Shown: positions 47,907-58,665 of the stretch, piece after piece
Layout of the letters: the number at the start of each line of letters is the position of its first letter
How positions within the stretch are numbered: position 1 is the first letter of the stretch
DNA from: Codonopsis lanceolata
Taxonomy: Eukaryota; Streptophyta; Magnoliopsida; Asterales; Campanulaceae
Length of the DNA stretch: 64,000 bases
Direction: 5' to 3'
Assembly: GCA_013146195.2 (NCBI GenBank)
Contig: CM028377.1
Span: 65,073,501-65,137,500, forward strand
Notes under the pieces: model-generated
The model's database searches: none
What the model was told of the DNA's origin: nothing
The model's input: the letters and a program-made list of their open reading frames with translations, nothing else
Translations under genes and position numbers: made by a program

Positions 47907-48824
47907 TGTAAGGGTAAAATAGGCATGACCTATTTTGGTTTTGTTTCTCCTTTCTTGGTCCCTAAGTTTAGGTATTTTTGGAAACAAAATATTCCTAAAG
48001 ATTTTTTGTTGTATTTTTGGAAACAAAATATTCCTAAAGATTTTTGGTTGTATTTTTGGAAACAAATTATTCCTAAAGATTTTTGGTTTTCTTGGTCCTA
48101 AAGGTTAGGAGTTATTTTGGAAACAAAATCTTTGTAACAATCCTTCTTAATGTCGTGCACTTGGACTCTCTGTCTTTTTGGTAAGTGAATCTAGTATATT
48201 AGGAAGTTGATTTGATTTCTAGTTCTAATCCTTTTCCATATTGGAGTTTGTTTCCTTCTTTATGTGTAGGTCTCCTTCACATATAAATAGAGGACTTGGG
48301 GCAGAGGAAAAATATACAAATAGAGAGAGATTTTAGAAGGCTGGGAGCAGATTTTTCAGAGTTTCAGAAGTTGTTTCAGTTCCAGCTTTTGTGCAGAAGT
48401 TGAATGTAGCTTCGAATGTTACAACATTGGAAGCTACATTGAAGTGCTGGAATTGTTTTGTCTTCTTAGCTGATTTTAGGAAGCTGTTTGTTTCTTCCCA
48501 CGTTTTCTCTACTTGTTTTTCTGTGGGATTTTTGGTCTCCAAGACTTGTTGTCTTGTAAGAGTATTTGTTTGGTAATTTCACATTCTTTTTGTAAAACAA
48601 TTCATCCTTTTTAGTGAAATCTTTTTGGTCATGAGGCTAGATTACAAGCATAGGCTTGTAGAATGTTTAGTATATCTTTGTGTTTAAATTCGTGCTTTAT
48701 AATCAAGTCTTCCGCTGCTTTGAATTTTTCTGACCATTGTGACTTCCATTGTAGCTTCATCAGAAGCTACATTGGAAACTGCATTGGGAGTTTTTGGAGA
48801 ATCCTAACTACTATTGTTCCAACA
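47907..48824 (+). repeat. 3' LTR of the SIRE-type element
   Basis: 918 bp, near-identical to the 5' LTR with scattered substitutions and small indels (e.g. a 10-bp difference near 48450). Contains the same TATA-like box and GTAGCTTCATCAGAAGCTAC motif. Confidence 0.92.
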
Positions 48825-49801
48825 AGCAATCTTAATGTTATCCAAGCTCGTGGTTAAACAACCAGATGGCTCAATTCCCCTAGAAATTAAAGATAACAAC
48901 AAGTTTTATCCCTACTTCAAGGTTAGCCAAACGCAACAGAGATTTATATTCATAAATTTATTTTTTTAATTTTTGTTTAGACCATGTTGAAAATACTGAA
49001 TATGAACATATGATCACATATAGGATTGCATAGGAGCATTAAATGGAAGTCTTATTCGTGTGAAAATAAATGAGGAGTTAGCTTGAAGATTTCGTGATAG
49101 AAAGGGCGGAACTACAAAAAATATTTTGTTGGCATTACGTTTGATTTGAAGTTTACATATGTCTTAGCTGGGTAGGAAGGAAGTGCACACGACTCTCGCA
49201 TTATAAGTAAGGCATTTGAAAGGCCAGGGGGATTTGTAATTCCTGAAGGTACCATGACAAATCAAGTCTCTTCTCTTTCTTTTGTTATTAGTTTTTCCAT
49301 TGAAAAGAGGTCATCTTATTAATAGGGATTTGGTGAATTTCTGTAGGGAAATATTATCTTGGTGATGTAGGTTATGGTATTTGAAATGGGATCATTTCTC
49401 CATACTGAGGTGTTCGCTATCATTTGAAAGAGTTTAGTGATAACCCACCAGAAAATGAGCAAGAACTTTTTAATCTTCGTCACTCTTCTTTGCGAACTAC
49501 TATTGAGAGAGGTTTTGGGATCTTGAAGAAACGTTTCCATGTGCTAGATGATGAACCACATTGGTCTTATGACATACAAGTGGACATCATGTTAGCTTCT
49601 TGTGTTATCCATAACTTCATTATGGGAGTAGATCCTAGTGATATCATTATAAATGACTCAAGTTGTGAAGTGGAGTCAAGAAGTCAAGGTGTAAGAGTTC
49701 AACTAACACAACGACAAGAGATGGAAGAATTTACAGAGTGGACAATAAAGAGGGATAACATAGCTAAGGACATGTGGAATGACTATGTTGCTACTATTTA
49801 G
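48825..49801 (+). pseudogene. Harbinger transposase, 3' part with DDE domain
   Basis: After the insertion the coding text resumes (ILMLSKLVVKQPDGSIPLEI, FYPYFK). It splices near 48920/49024 to DCIGALNGSLIRVKINEELA, then to GKYYLGDVGYG near 49347, and runs on without interruption from 49424 (MKEFSDNPPENEQELFN) to the stop at 49799. Conserved features include RYHLKEFS, the ERGFGILKKRFHVL Glu motif and SCVIHNFI. The first catalytic Asp of the family (A-I-D-G) is Asn here (A-L-N-G); the second Asp (YLGDVGY) and the Glu remain. Several stops lie before 49424. Not functional. Confidence 0.88.
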
Positions 49802-49938
49802 TTTTTTTTTAAGGTTTATTTGTATTGTCGGACTATCTTAATTGTTTTGGTGTAGTTTCATTGAAGTTTATCCTATGTATAGATTTAGTAGTGTTCACTA
49901 TTTATTCATGTGGTTTTCTTTGTGTTATTATTGTAGAA

Positions 49939-50894
49939 ATGAGCAAGCCAAAGGATAATGATAACAAGAGTATTGTTCAGTTCAGGTGGTCCGCACCAAT
50001 GGACCGCGTAATGCTTGACACACTTGCGGAAGAAGCTCAACTTGGTAATAAACCTTCTAACACATTTAAACACTCGAGCTTTGTTCGAGTTGCTCAACTT
50101 GTAACAGAGAAGTTTGGAGTTCAATGTGTACTGAAGCATGTTGAGAACCATCTAAGAACCATTAAAGGTATTTGGAATACCATTACAAAACTTTGTAACA
50201 AAAGTGAATTTGGATGGGATGATAACTTGAGGATGATCAGATGTTCAAAAGAAAGTTATGATGAGGAAGTAACGGTACGATTCCTTGAACTTTATAAGCT
50301 TAATAGTTGATATTTTTATTATCATTCATTAGTATACTTCATAACATTTTTTTAATTCTTTTGTTAATTGAAATAGGCACATCCTACCCATGAAAAGTTT
50401 TTAAACAAGAAGATAGAAATGTATGATGAGATGTCAATCGTTGTTGGAAAGGATATGGCTACGGGATGCTTTGCAAAATCATTTGTTGATATTGATATGG
50501 AAGCTAGCCCAGAAGTTAATTCCATAGCTGACATTGAAAGCAATGAGTTTGAAGAGGTCATAAAGAGCAAAGAAGCTTCAAGTGCACCGTCGTCAAAGTC
50601 AAGGTCTCATCGAAAAAGGTGTCGCGACGATGGGGATTCTACATACGACAACATAGTAGCTGAACAACTGAGGTTGCGTTAGCAATCAAGTAACTTTCTG
50701 ATGAGTAAGTGAACACGAAAGATCTTTACAAAGAGGTTATGAAAACTGAAGGCTTTGATGAAATGTTTTTTGGTTCGGTGTTTGATCATCTGATTATCAA
50801 CAAGGATTTTGCTAGAGGATTTATGGTAAAAAGTGAGAACGTTCGAAGGAAATGGATTGAAAAATTCATGACCCAAGAGTGGCACGGATACTAG
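49939..50894 (+). pseudogene. Harbinger ORF1: Myb/SANT-like DNA-binding protein
   Basis: Exon 1 is 49939-50274 and exon 2 starts at 50377 (donor GTACG, acceptor AATAG). Spliced text runs MSKPKDNDNKSIVQFRWSAP, then CVLKHVENHLRTIKGIWNTI, then DEEVT joined to AHPTHEKFLNKKIEMYDEM and VVGKDMATGCFA. This is the Myb/SANT-like domain (Myb_DNA-bind_3 type) of plant Harbinger ORF1 proteins, which bind the element ends and partner the transposase. The frame stops at 50680-50682 after 213 codons. The expected C-terminal tail (TKDLYKEVMKTEGFDEMFFG, VRRKWIEKFM) is present at 50709-50894 in another frame, so the gene is either frameshifted there or has one more small intron. Confidence 0.78.
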
Positions 50895-51333
50895 TTTTAT
50901 GTTTTGTTGTTGAAGCACAAAAAAGCTTTGGAGGATAGTTTATTCTTAAAACAATTATTAGAGCTTTGGTAATATTTTGTTAGTATTTGAACATGATCAT
51001 CATGTGGGACACAATGTTTTGTACACATCCTAATTAAACATTTTGTAAGTATTTTTGAGTAATGTGAAATTTTATGTTTTATGAAACGTACATTCAAAAA
51101 TTATCCAAAGTATGCGGCCATTTTATGGTCATTATTGCGTTTGTAAAGTAACTAGTATACAAATGATATTGTAAAAAATGATTTCCAACACATTTTTACA
51201 AAGTTTACCAAACACCGAAAAATGTTTTCGACAACATTTTTATAAGGCTTACCAAACAGCGGAAAATAGAATAATTTCATTTTCCGAAAATCATTTTCTA
51301 GAAAATGTTTTCCCTGAAACAAACGGAGCCTAA

Positions 51334-51662
51334 GGCTCAAAATTATATACACAAGTACGGATATTAGGTTGAGATAACTGTGTGAAGCCATTGTGTGTCT
51401 GCTATAGGGTATAGACCTGACAATAGAGTTTATACAATAAACTTACAAAATACACAATTAATTACCAAATACTTCGTACTTCATATTTTTCTTGGAACAT
51501 AAATTATCCTATTTTTTGGATTAGCCTTCTACTGCTGTGAATCAATTATGCAGGCTTTCCAATCCTTTTACAGCAATTTGTGGGTGATAATTTGTGTTCA
51601 TGCTCATGTATTCGTCTAGACCACCCACATTTTAATAGGTATGAGCATCAATAATTTTTTGG
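51334..51662. other. Intergenic, no gene recognised
   Basis: AT-rich DNA; no coding signal. Confidence 0.5.
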
Positions 51663-51860
51663 TTAAATGCACCATTGGTCTATACTTAGCAAGAGTTCAC
51701 TAACAGTCCATATATAAAGAAAATGCGTACCACAAACCAAAAAATGCAAAGTTTGCTTATCGGTAGTCTCTAACCTTAACTCTATTAGCTCAAGTGTCGT
51801 TAACTAAGCATATGTTCACTAGCTTGCACCAAATATTGGGAAATTTTTCCATTTTTGATT
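51663..51860 (+). repeat. Single terminus related to the 4CL-carrying element
   Basis: ACCATTGGTCTATACTTAGC, GCTTATCGGTAGTCTCTAAC and GTTAACTAAGCATATGTTCA align in order with the left arm at 5480-5630. No opposite arm is found, so this is a solo or truncated end of that family. Confidence 0.5.
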
Positions 51861-51911
51861 CTCACATGGGCCTTTCTCTCGAAAACACTTTATTTAATTT
51901 GTTTGGGGGAA

Positions 51912-52680
51912 ATTCAGGCCGGTCCACTTTTTGAATTTTATAACCCCTCCAGTCCAGTTTTTTTTTTCAACCAGAAAAAGTTACTTTTTGGGGTAAAATG
52001 ACTACGATACCCTTAATGAATCGAAAAAGCACTCGGATGTCACTTACAAGTGGACCGGCCTGAATTGAAAATCACGATTCCTTTTCTAATTGCCCCGTAA
52101 TTCATCAATTTTATCGTATTAATATTTGCACCGCGATTCAATAGTTTAATTTCCTAATCGAATTGTACCGTAATTCATTAATTTTATTGCATTAATTTTT
52201 GCATCGCAATTCAATAGTTTAATTTCCTAGTCTAATTGCATCGCGATACATCAATTTAATCCGATATTTTTGCATTGATATACAAAACGTAATGAGCCAG
52301 ACTATGTCCTCCACCTCTTCTTCAATCTCCTCCGTCGTAAGTCGTATTCTTCCTCCTCATCCTCCTCCTCCGCCTTCGTCCCTACATCAAAAATCATTCA
52401 ACTCAGCACAGATCCATTACAGTTTCGTATTTCATGAATCAAAAATATCGTTTACCTTTCGGGGGCGTTGCCCCCGAACCCCCACAAAAGGGCGCTGCCC
52501 CCTCGACCCCGGCGACCTGACAGGGACAAGTTGATCCCAGTTTTGTTGCACACAATCGTGATTTTCGAACTCAACAGAAGAATAAGATGATCTGGGCATT
52601 TTGGGAACAATTTTTCAAAAAGGGACTTTAGTGGTTGATGAAAAAAAAGGGTGGACTGGAGGGGTTATAATTTTGGGTGA
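51912..52680. mobile_element. Mutator-like TIR element, with GC-rich palindromic block
   Basis: Left arm from CAGGCCGGTCCAC (51916) contains TTATAACCCCTCCAGTCCA. The right arm at 52625-52680 has the complement TGGACTGGAGGGGTTATAA. The interior has a 73-bp tandem repeat (ATTCAATAGTTTAATTTCCTA at 52138 and 52211) and a short ORF at 52292-52534. That ORF runs through a GC-rich block at 52459-52525 with perfect palindromes (GGGGGCGTTGCCCCC). The right terminus is overlapped by the next element. Confidence 0.6.
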
Positions 52681-52685
52681 TAATC

Positions 52686-54325
52686 GGGCTGGTCCATTGT
52701 CATGATATTATAACCAGAAATGTCGCATGTATTTGTTTTCAACCGCTAAATTACACTTTTGGGGAAAGAATGATTAAAATATCCTTAATGAATGAAAAAC
52801 GCACACACAAAGCCACTATCCTAATTTGGGCGTTGGTAATTTTTTTTTTTGGTCATTAAAAATTTTGGGCGTCGCATACAAAAGTCACTGCTCAAATTTG
52901 GACATCGCAAGAAAAAAATTGGGCATCGCTCACACTCCCTACTGTCACCTAACTTGAATCCCAAACCCATCATTTCCCAATTCAATTCAATTCTCTCTCC
53001 CATATCGTTCAATCTCGCTCTCTCACCAATCTCCATCAATGAGTACGACCCCCCCCCTCATTCCAAGTTTCAGCCTCCAACGCAACCATCGCCATCGCCA
53101 TCCCTATCCCCATCACCGACAAGCAAAGCTCTCATCTACATCCACGTTCCGGTTGCTCTCTCCATTCCAGCAATTGCACTCTCAGATCTACCAAGTTCGA
53201 GTCTGAAACTCCCACTCTCGCGCAAGCATAAATATGAACAAATCTGAGGTCAAGGTTTTAAAATTGGCCCCACTTTCGCGTCTCAAAGTAAGTTTATTGA
53301 ATCTAATCCGAATTTTGTATGGGTTTTTGAGATTTTTAAAGATTCCTCAATTAGGATCGTGTTGGCTGGGTTTGATGTTAATAATTTTGAGGAGAGTCCT
53401 TAGGGTGGATGTGGATTTGGCTGTAGTAATCGACAAGTGCTAACCCTTTTGGTGTTTCATCTTATTAATTGTACTTACTGTGAATAATCGCTTGCAATGG
53501 CCAAGAATGGTCTACTACTGAACAAATATTCAAGGTACAATTATTGTTCAAAAAATTTGGGCGTCGGTCAAATTTTTGGGTGTCGCAATGCAGAAGCCAT
53601 TGTCCCAATTTGGAGCATCGGTAGAAATTTTTGGGCTTTGGTAAAAAAATTGGGCGTCGTTCAAAATTTTGAGCATTGTTCTATAAAAGCCACTGTCAAA
53701 ATTTGGGCATCGCAAGGAAAATACTTGGGTGTTGTTCAAATTTTTGGCATCCTAAGGAAAACAATTGGGAGTCGCTCAAAATTTTGGCTTCGTTCCCCAC
53801 TATCACAAAAAAACATTCAATTTGTGAAGAAAAATACAAGACTTACTTGCTCTCAAGGATTAGAATGAAGATTGCATTCTAAAACTTTGAGAAAGCAAGT
53901 GGATGAACAAAAAAAGGCATAGATAGAAACCAAAAAGGGGCAAATGCGTGGAACTGGAAGTCTGGAGCCACCCCTTAATTCCCTCTCTCTCTCTCTCTCT
54001 CTCTCTCAAGGGCCAAGGTGGCACCCCACAAAATGAATACTTATCAACCGCATGTGATGTGAGGTAAGCGCACCATCGTTGGTTCAATGTTGGTCAAGTG
54101 GCGCGTCAAATGCGGGGTCAAGTAACCGGTCAAATGTATAGAAGAGAGAGAAAGAGAAGGACGAGAAAATGAGTGGAATTAAGGAAAGATAGAAAAAGGT
54201 ACACAGAGAGAAACGATGACTTTAATGGTATTTTTGACTTTTTATCCTCAAAAGTGTATTTTAACGGTTGAATAATATTATGTTGGACTGTTGCGGTTGA
54301 ATTTCTACGAAATGGCACCGGCCCG
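52686..54325. mobile_element. Second Mutator-like TIR element of the same family
   Basis: Left arm GGGCTGGTCCATTGTC (52686) through about 52800 is inverted at 54200-54325. Shared words include TTTTCAACCGCTAAATTACA versus TTCAACCGTTAAAATACA, and CACTTTTGGGG versus CACTTTTGAGG. The left-arm text also matches the left arm of the neighbouring element (CCTTAATGAAT). The interior contains repeated GGGCGTCG/GGGCATCGCA words (52866-52925 and 53555-53790) and possible captured host sequence at 52930-53460; no transposase. No clean target duplication was found. Confidence 0.6.
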
Positions 54326-54889
54326 CAATTATTCCTATGACAAGCCCACAATTTTTCCAATTTGTTTTGGTTAAATAAAGAAATAGATATTAGATAAGGG
54401 AAAGAAGGCCAAAAGCCCATGTACATGAACAACCAGTCAATGGTTGGTTCTAAGCCCAATAATGTAGCCCACAAGTCAAATTTCCATAAGAAGCGCGACC
54501 CTTGGGGCGAGAATGATATTTGTGCAAAATAAGCTCATTTGATGAAATTAGTCTAAGTGCCTCGTTCCGAACCGGATCCGTGCCACTGAAAGGCGAGGTG
54601 GTTTCAAAACTTCGAAGTACGTGAAATACTCTTGGCTTCAATTTGTACACTCAAAATATGTATTACAGAGTGACCACCTCTATTTTAAGGAGTAAACAGA
54701 GAAAAACCAAAAATATCAGATTGCATGAGTTCGGGGACTAAGTTACGAGTTAGGAGGGAGTTAGACACATAACTCTCCCTTTCGGACTCACAATGGGTTT
54801 GTCAATATGCTTGCTTTATTTTATACACTTTGGTTCAAAAATATACATTTATATATAAAAATAAAATAAAGAGAAATTACTTTATATTT
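54326..54889. other. Intergenic or LTR-internal, no gene recognised
   Basis: Non-coding. It may be part of the TAT-like LTR suspected further right, because the AT-rich array at its right side continues beyond the LARD insertion. Confidence 0.35.
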
Positions 54890-55187
54890 ATTAAAGAAAA
54901 GAAATCAAAATTACAATTGAAATAATACAGCTAGAGAATAATTAGAATATTTTTGTAAGCTATTTTAAGAATAATATAGCTATACTAGTACAAACTTTAT
55001 TTATATTTAAATGCATAAGTAGGAAAGAAACTTATTAAATAATAAGAAGCATAACTATTTCTATATTTAAAGTATATGCAAAAAAGAAACTAATTTAATT
55101 GCAATAGATTATAACTACTTTACATTTAAAGTAAAGACAAAAAAGAAACTAATTAAAATAGAAGAAAAATATAACCATTATTACATT
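54890..55187. repeat. AT-rich ~60-bp tandem array, left part
   Basis: Degenerate units with AAAGAAACTAATTTAA and ATATAACTATTATTACATTT. The array continues at 60385-60840 on the other side of LARD-like element 2, whose duplication ACATT was generated within it. Confidence 0.75.
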
Positions 55188-55603
55188 TGATCACGCAAAA
55201 AGTGTGGTGATCTTGTCGTGTTGTGTCCGGGGTGCCGAAGGTGGCGTCGTGTTCGACGGTGGTTGTTGCGGTAGGATATCTGGCATGTTTTTACCTGTAA
55301 AATAAAGCACCGTGAGTGGGTGGGGGTGTCCCCCATAACCCTCAGGAGTGATAATCAGTATCTTTGTATATAATCAGAAAAGAGAGAAATTGTTGTGTGT
55401 ATGTGTGTTTATTTAAAAATGCCTTTTGTAAGAAAAGTTACCTCCTTTTCCTAGGAAGCTTTCCTGCTATTTATAGAAATCTGATGTTGGGCCTCCTGGG
55501 CTTCAGTATGAATTGGGCTTGGGCCCTTCTTCCGGCTCAAGCTTCCAAGTAAACTTCGGAGTACACTTTTACTTGTTCGGGACTGATATTTCGGTGCACT
55601 TCA
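55188..55603 (-). repeat. 3' LTR of LARD-like element 2
   Basis: 416 bp, near-identical to 59969-60384. Minus-strand TATA-like TTCTATAAATAGCAGG at about 55465-55480. The 62-residue plus-strand ORF found in both LTRs is not a gene. Confidence 0.92.
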
Positions 55604-55839
55604 GTAGCCACAACCTCCTTAGCCCTCGAGGCTAACATCGAGGGTAAGGAGTATAATATGCTCGTAGTTGCTTCTTGTGATGCTGAGGGTTTTGAGATTT
55701 TGCTTTGAATTCCAGAAGAGTTTATGTAGCTGACTTTTGAGCCTTGGCGAATGAACTTTGTGTATAATTGATCCTGGATTGGTGAATTAGACCTTGACCG
55801 GCAAGTATAGGCATGAAAATAAGATATGTAATCTTCAGC

Positions 55840-56090
55840 ATAAAGCCATAATAAAATTTATCATCAGCGTGGCGGGGACCTTCTAGAGAATTAAGCCACA
55901 AGAAACCATAATAAGATTTATCCTCGGCGTGGCGAGGATCTTCCAGAGAATCGAGCCATAAGGCCATAATAAGATTTATCCTCGGCGTGGCGAGGATCTT
56001 CCAAAGAATCGAGCCGTAAGACCTTAATAAGATTTATCCTCAGTGTGGCGAGGACCTTCCAGATAATTGAGCCATAAGGCCATAAACCGC
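55840..56090 (-). repeat. ~58-60-bp tandem array in LARD-like element 2
   Basis: Four units containing AATAAGATTTATCCTCGGCG and GGCGAGGATCTTCCAGAGAA, with GCGTGG at 55867, 55927 and 55985 and a variant near 56044. Inverted homologue of array C in element 1. Confidence 0.9.
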
Positions 56091-56399
56091 AAGGCACTGT
56101 AAGAAAGTGACTTTGAACCGCGCGAGAGGAAATAGGAGCATGTTTTTATATTTATGCAATGATGAATGGAGGATGCATGATATGTATGAAATGCTCATGT
56201 GGATGCAATGGGTATTTAGGTATGTTGGCCTCTCAAGGAGTATATGCATGAGGCGCTAGGAGCCTGGCCTCTCCTCGGCGTCCCGAGGAGGGTGGTAGGT
56301 ATGAGGCGAGACAATGCGGTCTCGTATTGGCGAGACAATGCGGTCTCGTATTGCCGAGACAATGCGGTCTTGAAATGGACGCTAGTGGAGCGTAACGTG

Positions 56400-56700
56400 C
56401 CAAACACTCGTAGAAGCTCGTGCCGAGAGTAACTCTGATGCTAAGCTGGAGCACAATATGAAGCTCATGCCGAGTGTAGCCGCAAATGCTGATGAAAGCA
56501 TGATGAACGTACTAAACACTCGTAGAAGCTCGTGCCGAGAGTAACTCTGATGCTAAGCTGGAGCACAATATGAAGCTCATGCCGAGTGTAGCCGCAAATG
56601 CTGATGAAAGCATGATGAACGTACTAAACACTCGTAGAAGCTCGTGCCGAGAGTAACTCTGATGCCAAGCTGGAGCACTATATGAAGGTAATGCCGAGTG
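56400..56700 (-). repeat. 112-bp tandem array in LARD-like element 2
   Basis: About 2.7 units; CACTCGTAGAAGCTCG starts at 56405, 56517 and 56629. Just before it, 56313-56370 is a short triplication of GAGACAATGCGGTCTCGTAT. Confidence 0.93.
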
Positions 56701-56713
56701 TAAACTGGAGCAG

Positions 56714-56890
56714 GGAGCCTAAGCGCAGGTAGGCGCGGTGTACAACTCAACCGCGAGTAGACTCGAGCGGGAGGACAAGGTAAAGCTCAGCCCTGAGTAA
56801 ACTCGAGTGGGGAGCATAAGCGCAGGTAGGCGCGGTGTACGACTCAACCGCGAGTAGACTCGAGCGGGAGGACAAGGTAAAGCTCGACGT
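56714..56890 (-). repeat. 97-bp tandem duplication in LARD-like element 2
   Basis: Two units with AAGCGCAGGTAGGCGCGGTG and CTCAACCGCGAGTAGACTCG, offset 97 bp (56714, 56811). Confidence 0.92.
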
Positions 56891-56999
56891 GCACATGTAT
56901 GAAATATAATCCGCAGCTCAGGCATAGGCGCGAGTGAAGTGTGCTCGGACGCAAGAAATAATAATCTGAGGCTCAGGCTTTAGCACGAGCATAATCTGA

Positions 57000-57340
57000 A
57001 GCTCGAGCTTTGGTGCGAGCGTGGTGGGCACGGGCACGTAAATAATAATAGTATCTCGGCAATGCGAGCATAATCTGAGGCGCGAGCTCTGGCGCGAGCG
57101 TGGCGTGCACGGGCACGTGAATAATAATAGTATGGAGCTCGGCAGCGCGAGCATAATCTGAGGTGCGAGCTCTGGCGCGAGCGTGGCGTGCACGGGCACG
57201 TGAATAATAATAGTATGGAGCTCGGCAGCGCGAGCATAATCTGAGGTGCGAGCTCTGGCGTGAGCGTGGCGTGCACGGACACGTGAATAATAATAATATG
57301 AAGCTCGGCAGCGCAAGCATAATCTGAGACTCGGGCTTGT
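57000..57340 (-). repeat. 83-bp tandem array in LARD-like element 2
   Basis: About four units with GCACGGGCACGTGAATAATA and GAGCTCGGCAGCGCGAGCAT; GCACGG starts at 57107, 57190 and 57273. Open frames across it on the minus strand are artefacts. Confidence 0.94.
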
Positions 57341-57379
57341 GGGTCCCTCAGTACCAACCCCCTAGTTAATGACTGTTAT

Positions 57380-58270
57380 TAGCTGCGAGTAGTAAAAATG
57401 TGGGTGCATGGTCTGAATATGACCTTGGTGAGGTTCGATAGGCACGTATCCTTGTAATTAATCACATAATAGTCTGTAGAGGAACGACTCGCGTTATTGA
57501 TCGTGGTTGCCGAGGCTATGTACGTTTGTATTTTGTACCTGAAAGTTTTTATGAGCATTTTTGTATAGACAGAAATCACGTTTTCGTCATTCATATTTTC
57601 AGCATACAATGTTTGTCATAGTCCAGATATATTGATCATATAAGATAAAATTATTTAAATATGTGTCTATTGTGCGAGAATATAGTAAATTAATCATTGC
57701 GGCGACACGTCGCGCTATTAGAAGATACGATAAATTGGGCTTGGGCCCTTCTAGAGAATGCATGTGTCATACTAACATATGATAGGTAGATTAAACATGC
57801 TATTTCGAGCTAGTAACATTGAAACTAGCAATTTGTGAGCTCTAAGCGAAGGATTTTTTATAACTGTTTGGTATGGTGGGCAAGTAGTTAGCTCGGCAAT
57901 AAATCTATTTAAATTTGCATGTTATGTTTCTCATCAGTAGGGGAGCTCGAATCACATTTAATTGTCACGCTACGCCGACAAAAGTTAAATAATATAATAT
58001 TTAAATTAAATAAATATAATATTTAAATTAATGAGGCTAACGAGCCCGTGTACATTAATCGAGTCAAATTTATAAGAAAATATTTTTACTCGCAAATTTA
58101 TAAGAAAATATTTTTACTCGCTAGTCGCTATTGTCTAGCGCTAAAGTATAATAAATCATGTATAATAAATCATATTGTCGAGGTAATATATATAGTTGCG
58201 TATAATAAATCATACCCGACGAGGTAATATATATATTTCATCTAATTGTTCGATTAAGTTATGTTATTGT
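57380..58270 (-). other. Non-coding central part of LARD-like element 2
   Basis: AT-rich, no ORFs of interest. The block at 57340-57400 is the inverted homologue of 34119-34180 in element 1. Confidence 0.55.
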
Positions 58271-58279
58271 ATTTAATTT

Positions 58280-58665
58280 CAATTCGCATTAAAGAATATG
58301 ATTTCAACTCGGCAATTCAATTTCGCAAATAATTTCAATTAATTTCAATTTCGGCAATTAATTTCAACTCGGCAATTAATTTCAATTTCGCATATAATTT
58401 CGCATATAATTTCAATTCGACAAATATTTCATTTTCGATTCGCATATAATTTCAATTCGTTAAATAATTTCATTTCGTTCGGCATATAATTTCGCAAATA
58501 ATTTCAGCTCGGCATATAATTTCATTGCATATAATTTAAATTTCGCCGTCAAATAATTTCATATAATATAAATTCGGCATATAATTTCAACTCGACATAT
58601 AATTTCAACTCGGCATATAATTTCAGTTCGGTAAATAATTTCGACTCGGCGTATAATTTTAGAAC
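58280..58665 (-). repeat. ~18-20-bp AT-rich tandem array in LARD-like element 2
   Basis: Many degenerate copies of CTCGGCATATAATTTCAA and variants (TTCGGCAATTAATTTCAA). No equivalent was noticed in element 1. Confidence 0.9.

Larger units (their letters stand above)
44147..48824 (+). mobile_element. Internally deleted SIRE-type Ty1/copia element with 5-bp TSD
   Basis: 5' LTR 44147-45074 and 3' LTR 47907-48824 both start TGTAAGGGTAAAATAGGCAT and end in AACA. The pentamer AGCAA repeats at 44142-44146 and 48825-48829. The primer site TGGTATCAGAGC (45077-45088) matches initiator tRNA-Met, usual for Ty1/copia. A purine tract (AAATGGGGAGAT) precedes the 3' LTR. Between them only scraps of gag, integrase-RT linker and RNase H remain; protease, integrase core and RT are gone. 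The LTRs are very similar to each other by eye, so the insertion looks much younger than the internal decay. Confidence 0.93.
42040..51330 (+). mobile_element. PIF/Harbinger transposon, interrupted by a SIRE-type element
   Basis: Inverted ends GGCTCCTTTTGTTTTAGG (42040) and the complement GGCTCCGTTTGTTTCAGG (ending 51330), with TTA before and TAA after, fit the TWA target preference. Additional ATTTTCC/GGAAAA-rich subterminal repeats occupy 42060-42190 and 51180-51320. Both Harbinger genes are present on the plus strand: a DDE transposase (43861-49801, split by the insertion) and a Myb/SANT-like ORF (49939-50894). Without the 4,678-bp insert and its 5-bp duplication the element is about 4.6 kb. 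The 42200-43860 region is leader and intron-like sequence without ORFs. Confidence 0.88.

Noticed and set aside
52292..52534. 80-residue Ser/Pro-rich ORF as a small secreted or regulatory protein
   Set aside because: It lies in the interior of a TIR element and runs into a palindromic GC block; no signal peptide or known domain.
55364..55552. 62-residue ORF also present at 60145-60333 as a conserved gene
   Set aside because: Both copies lie in the two LTRs of the same element, which explains the identity.
57000..57357. Overlapping minus-strand ORFs rich in Arg, Tyr and Ala
   Set aside because: They read through the 83-bp tandem array in all frames.
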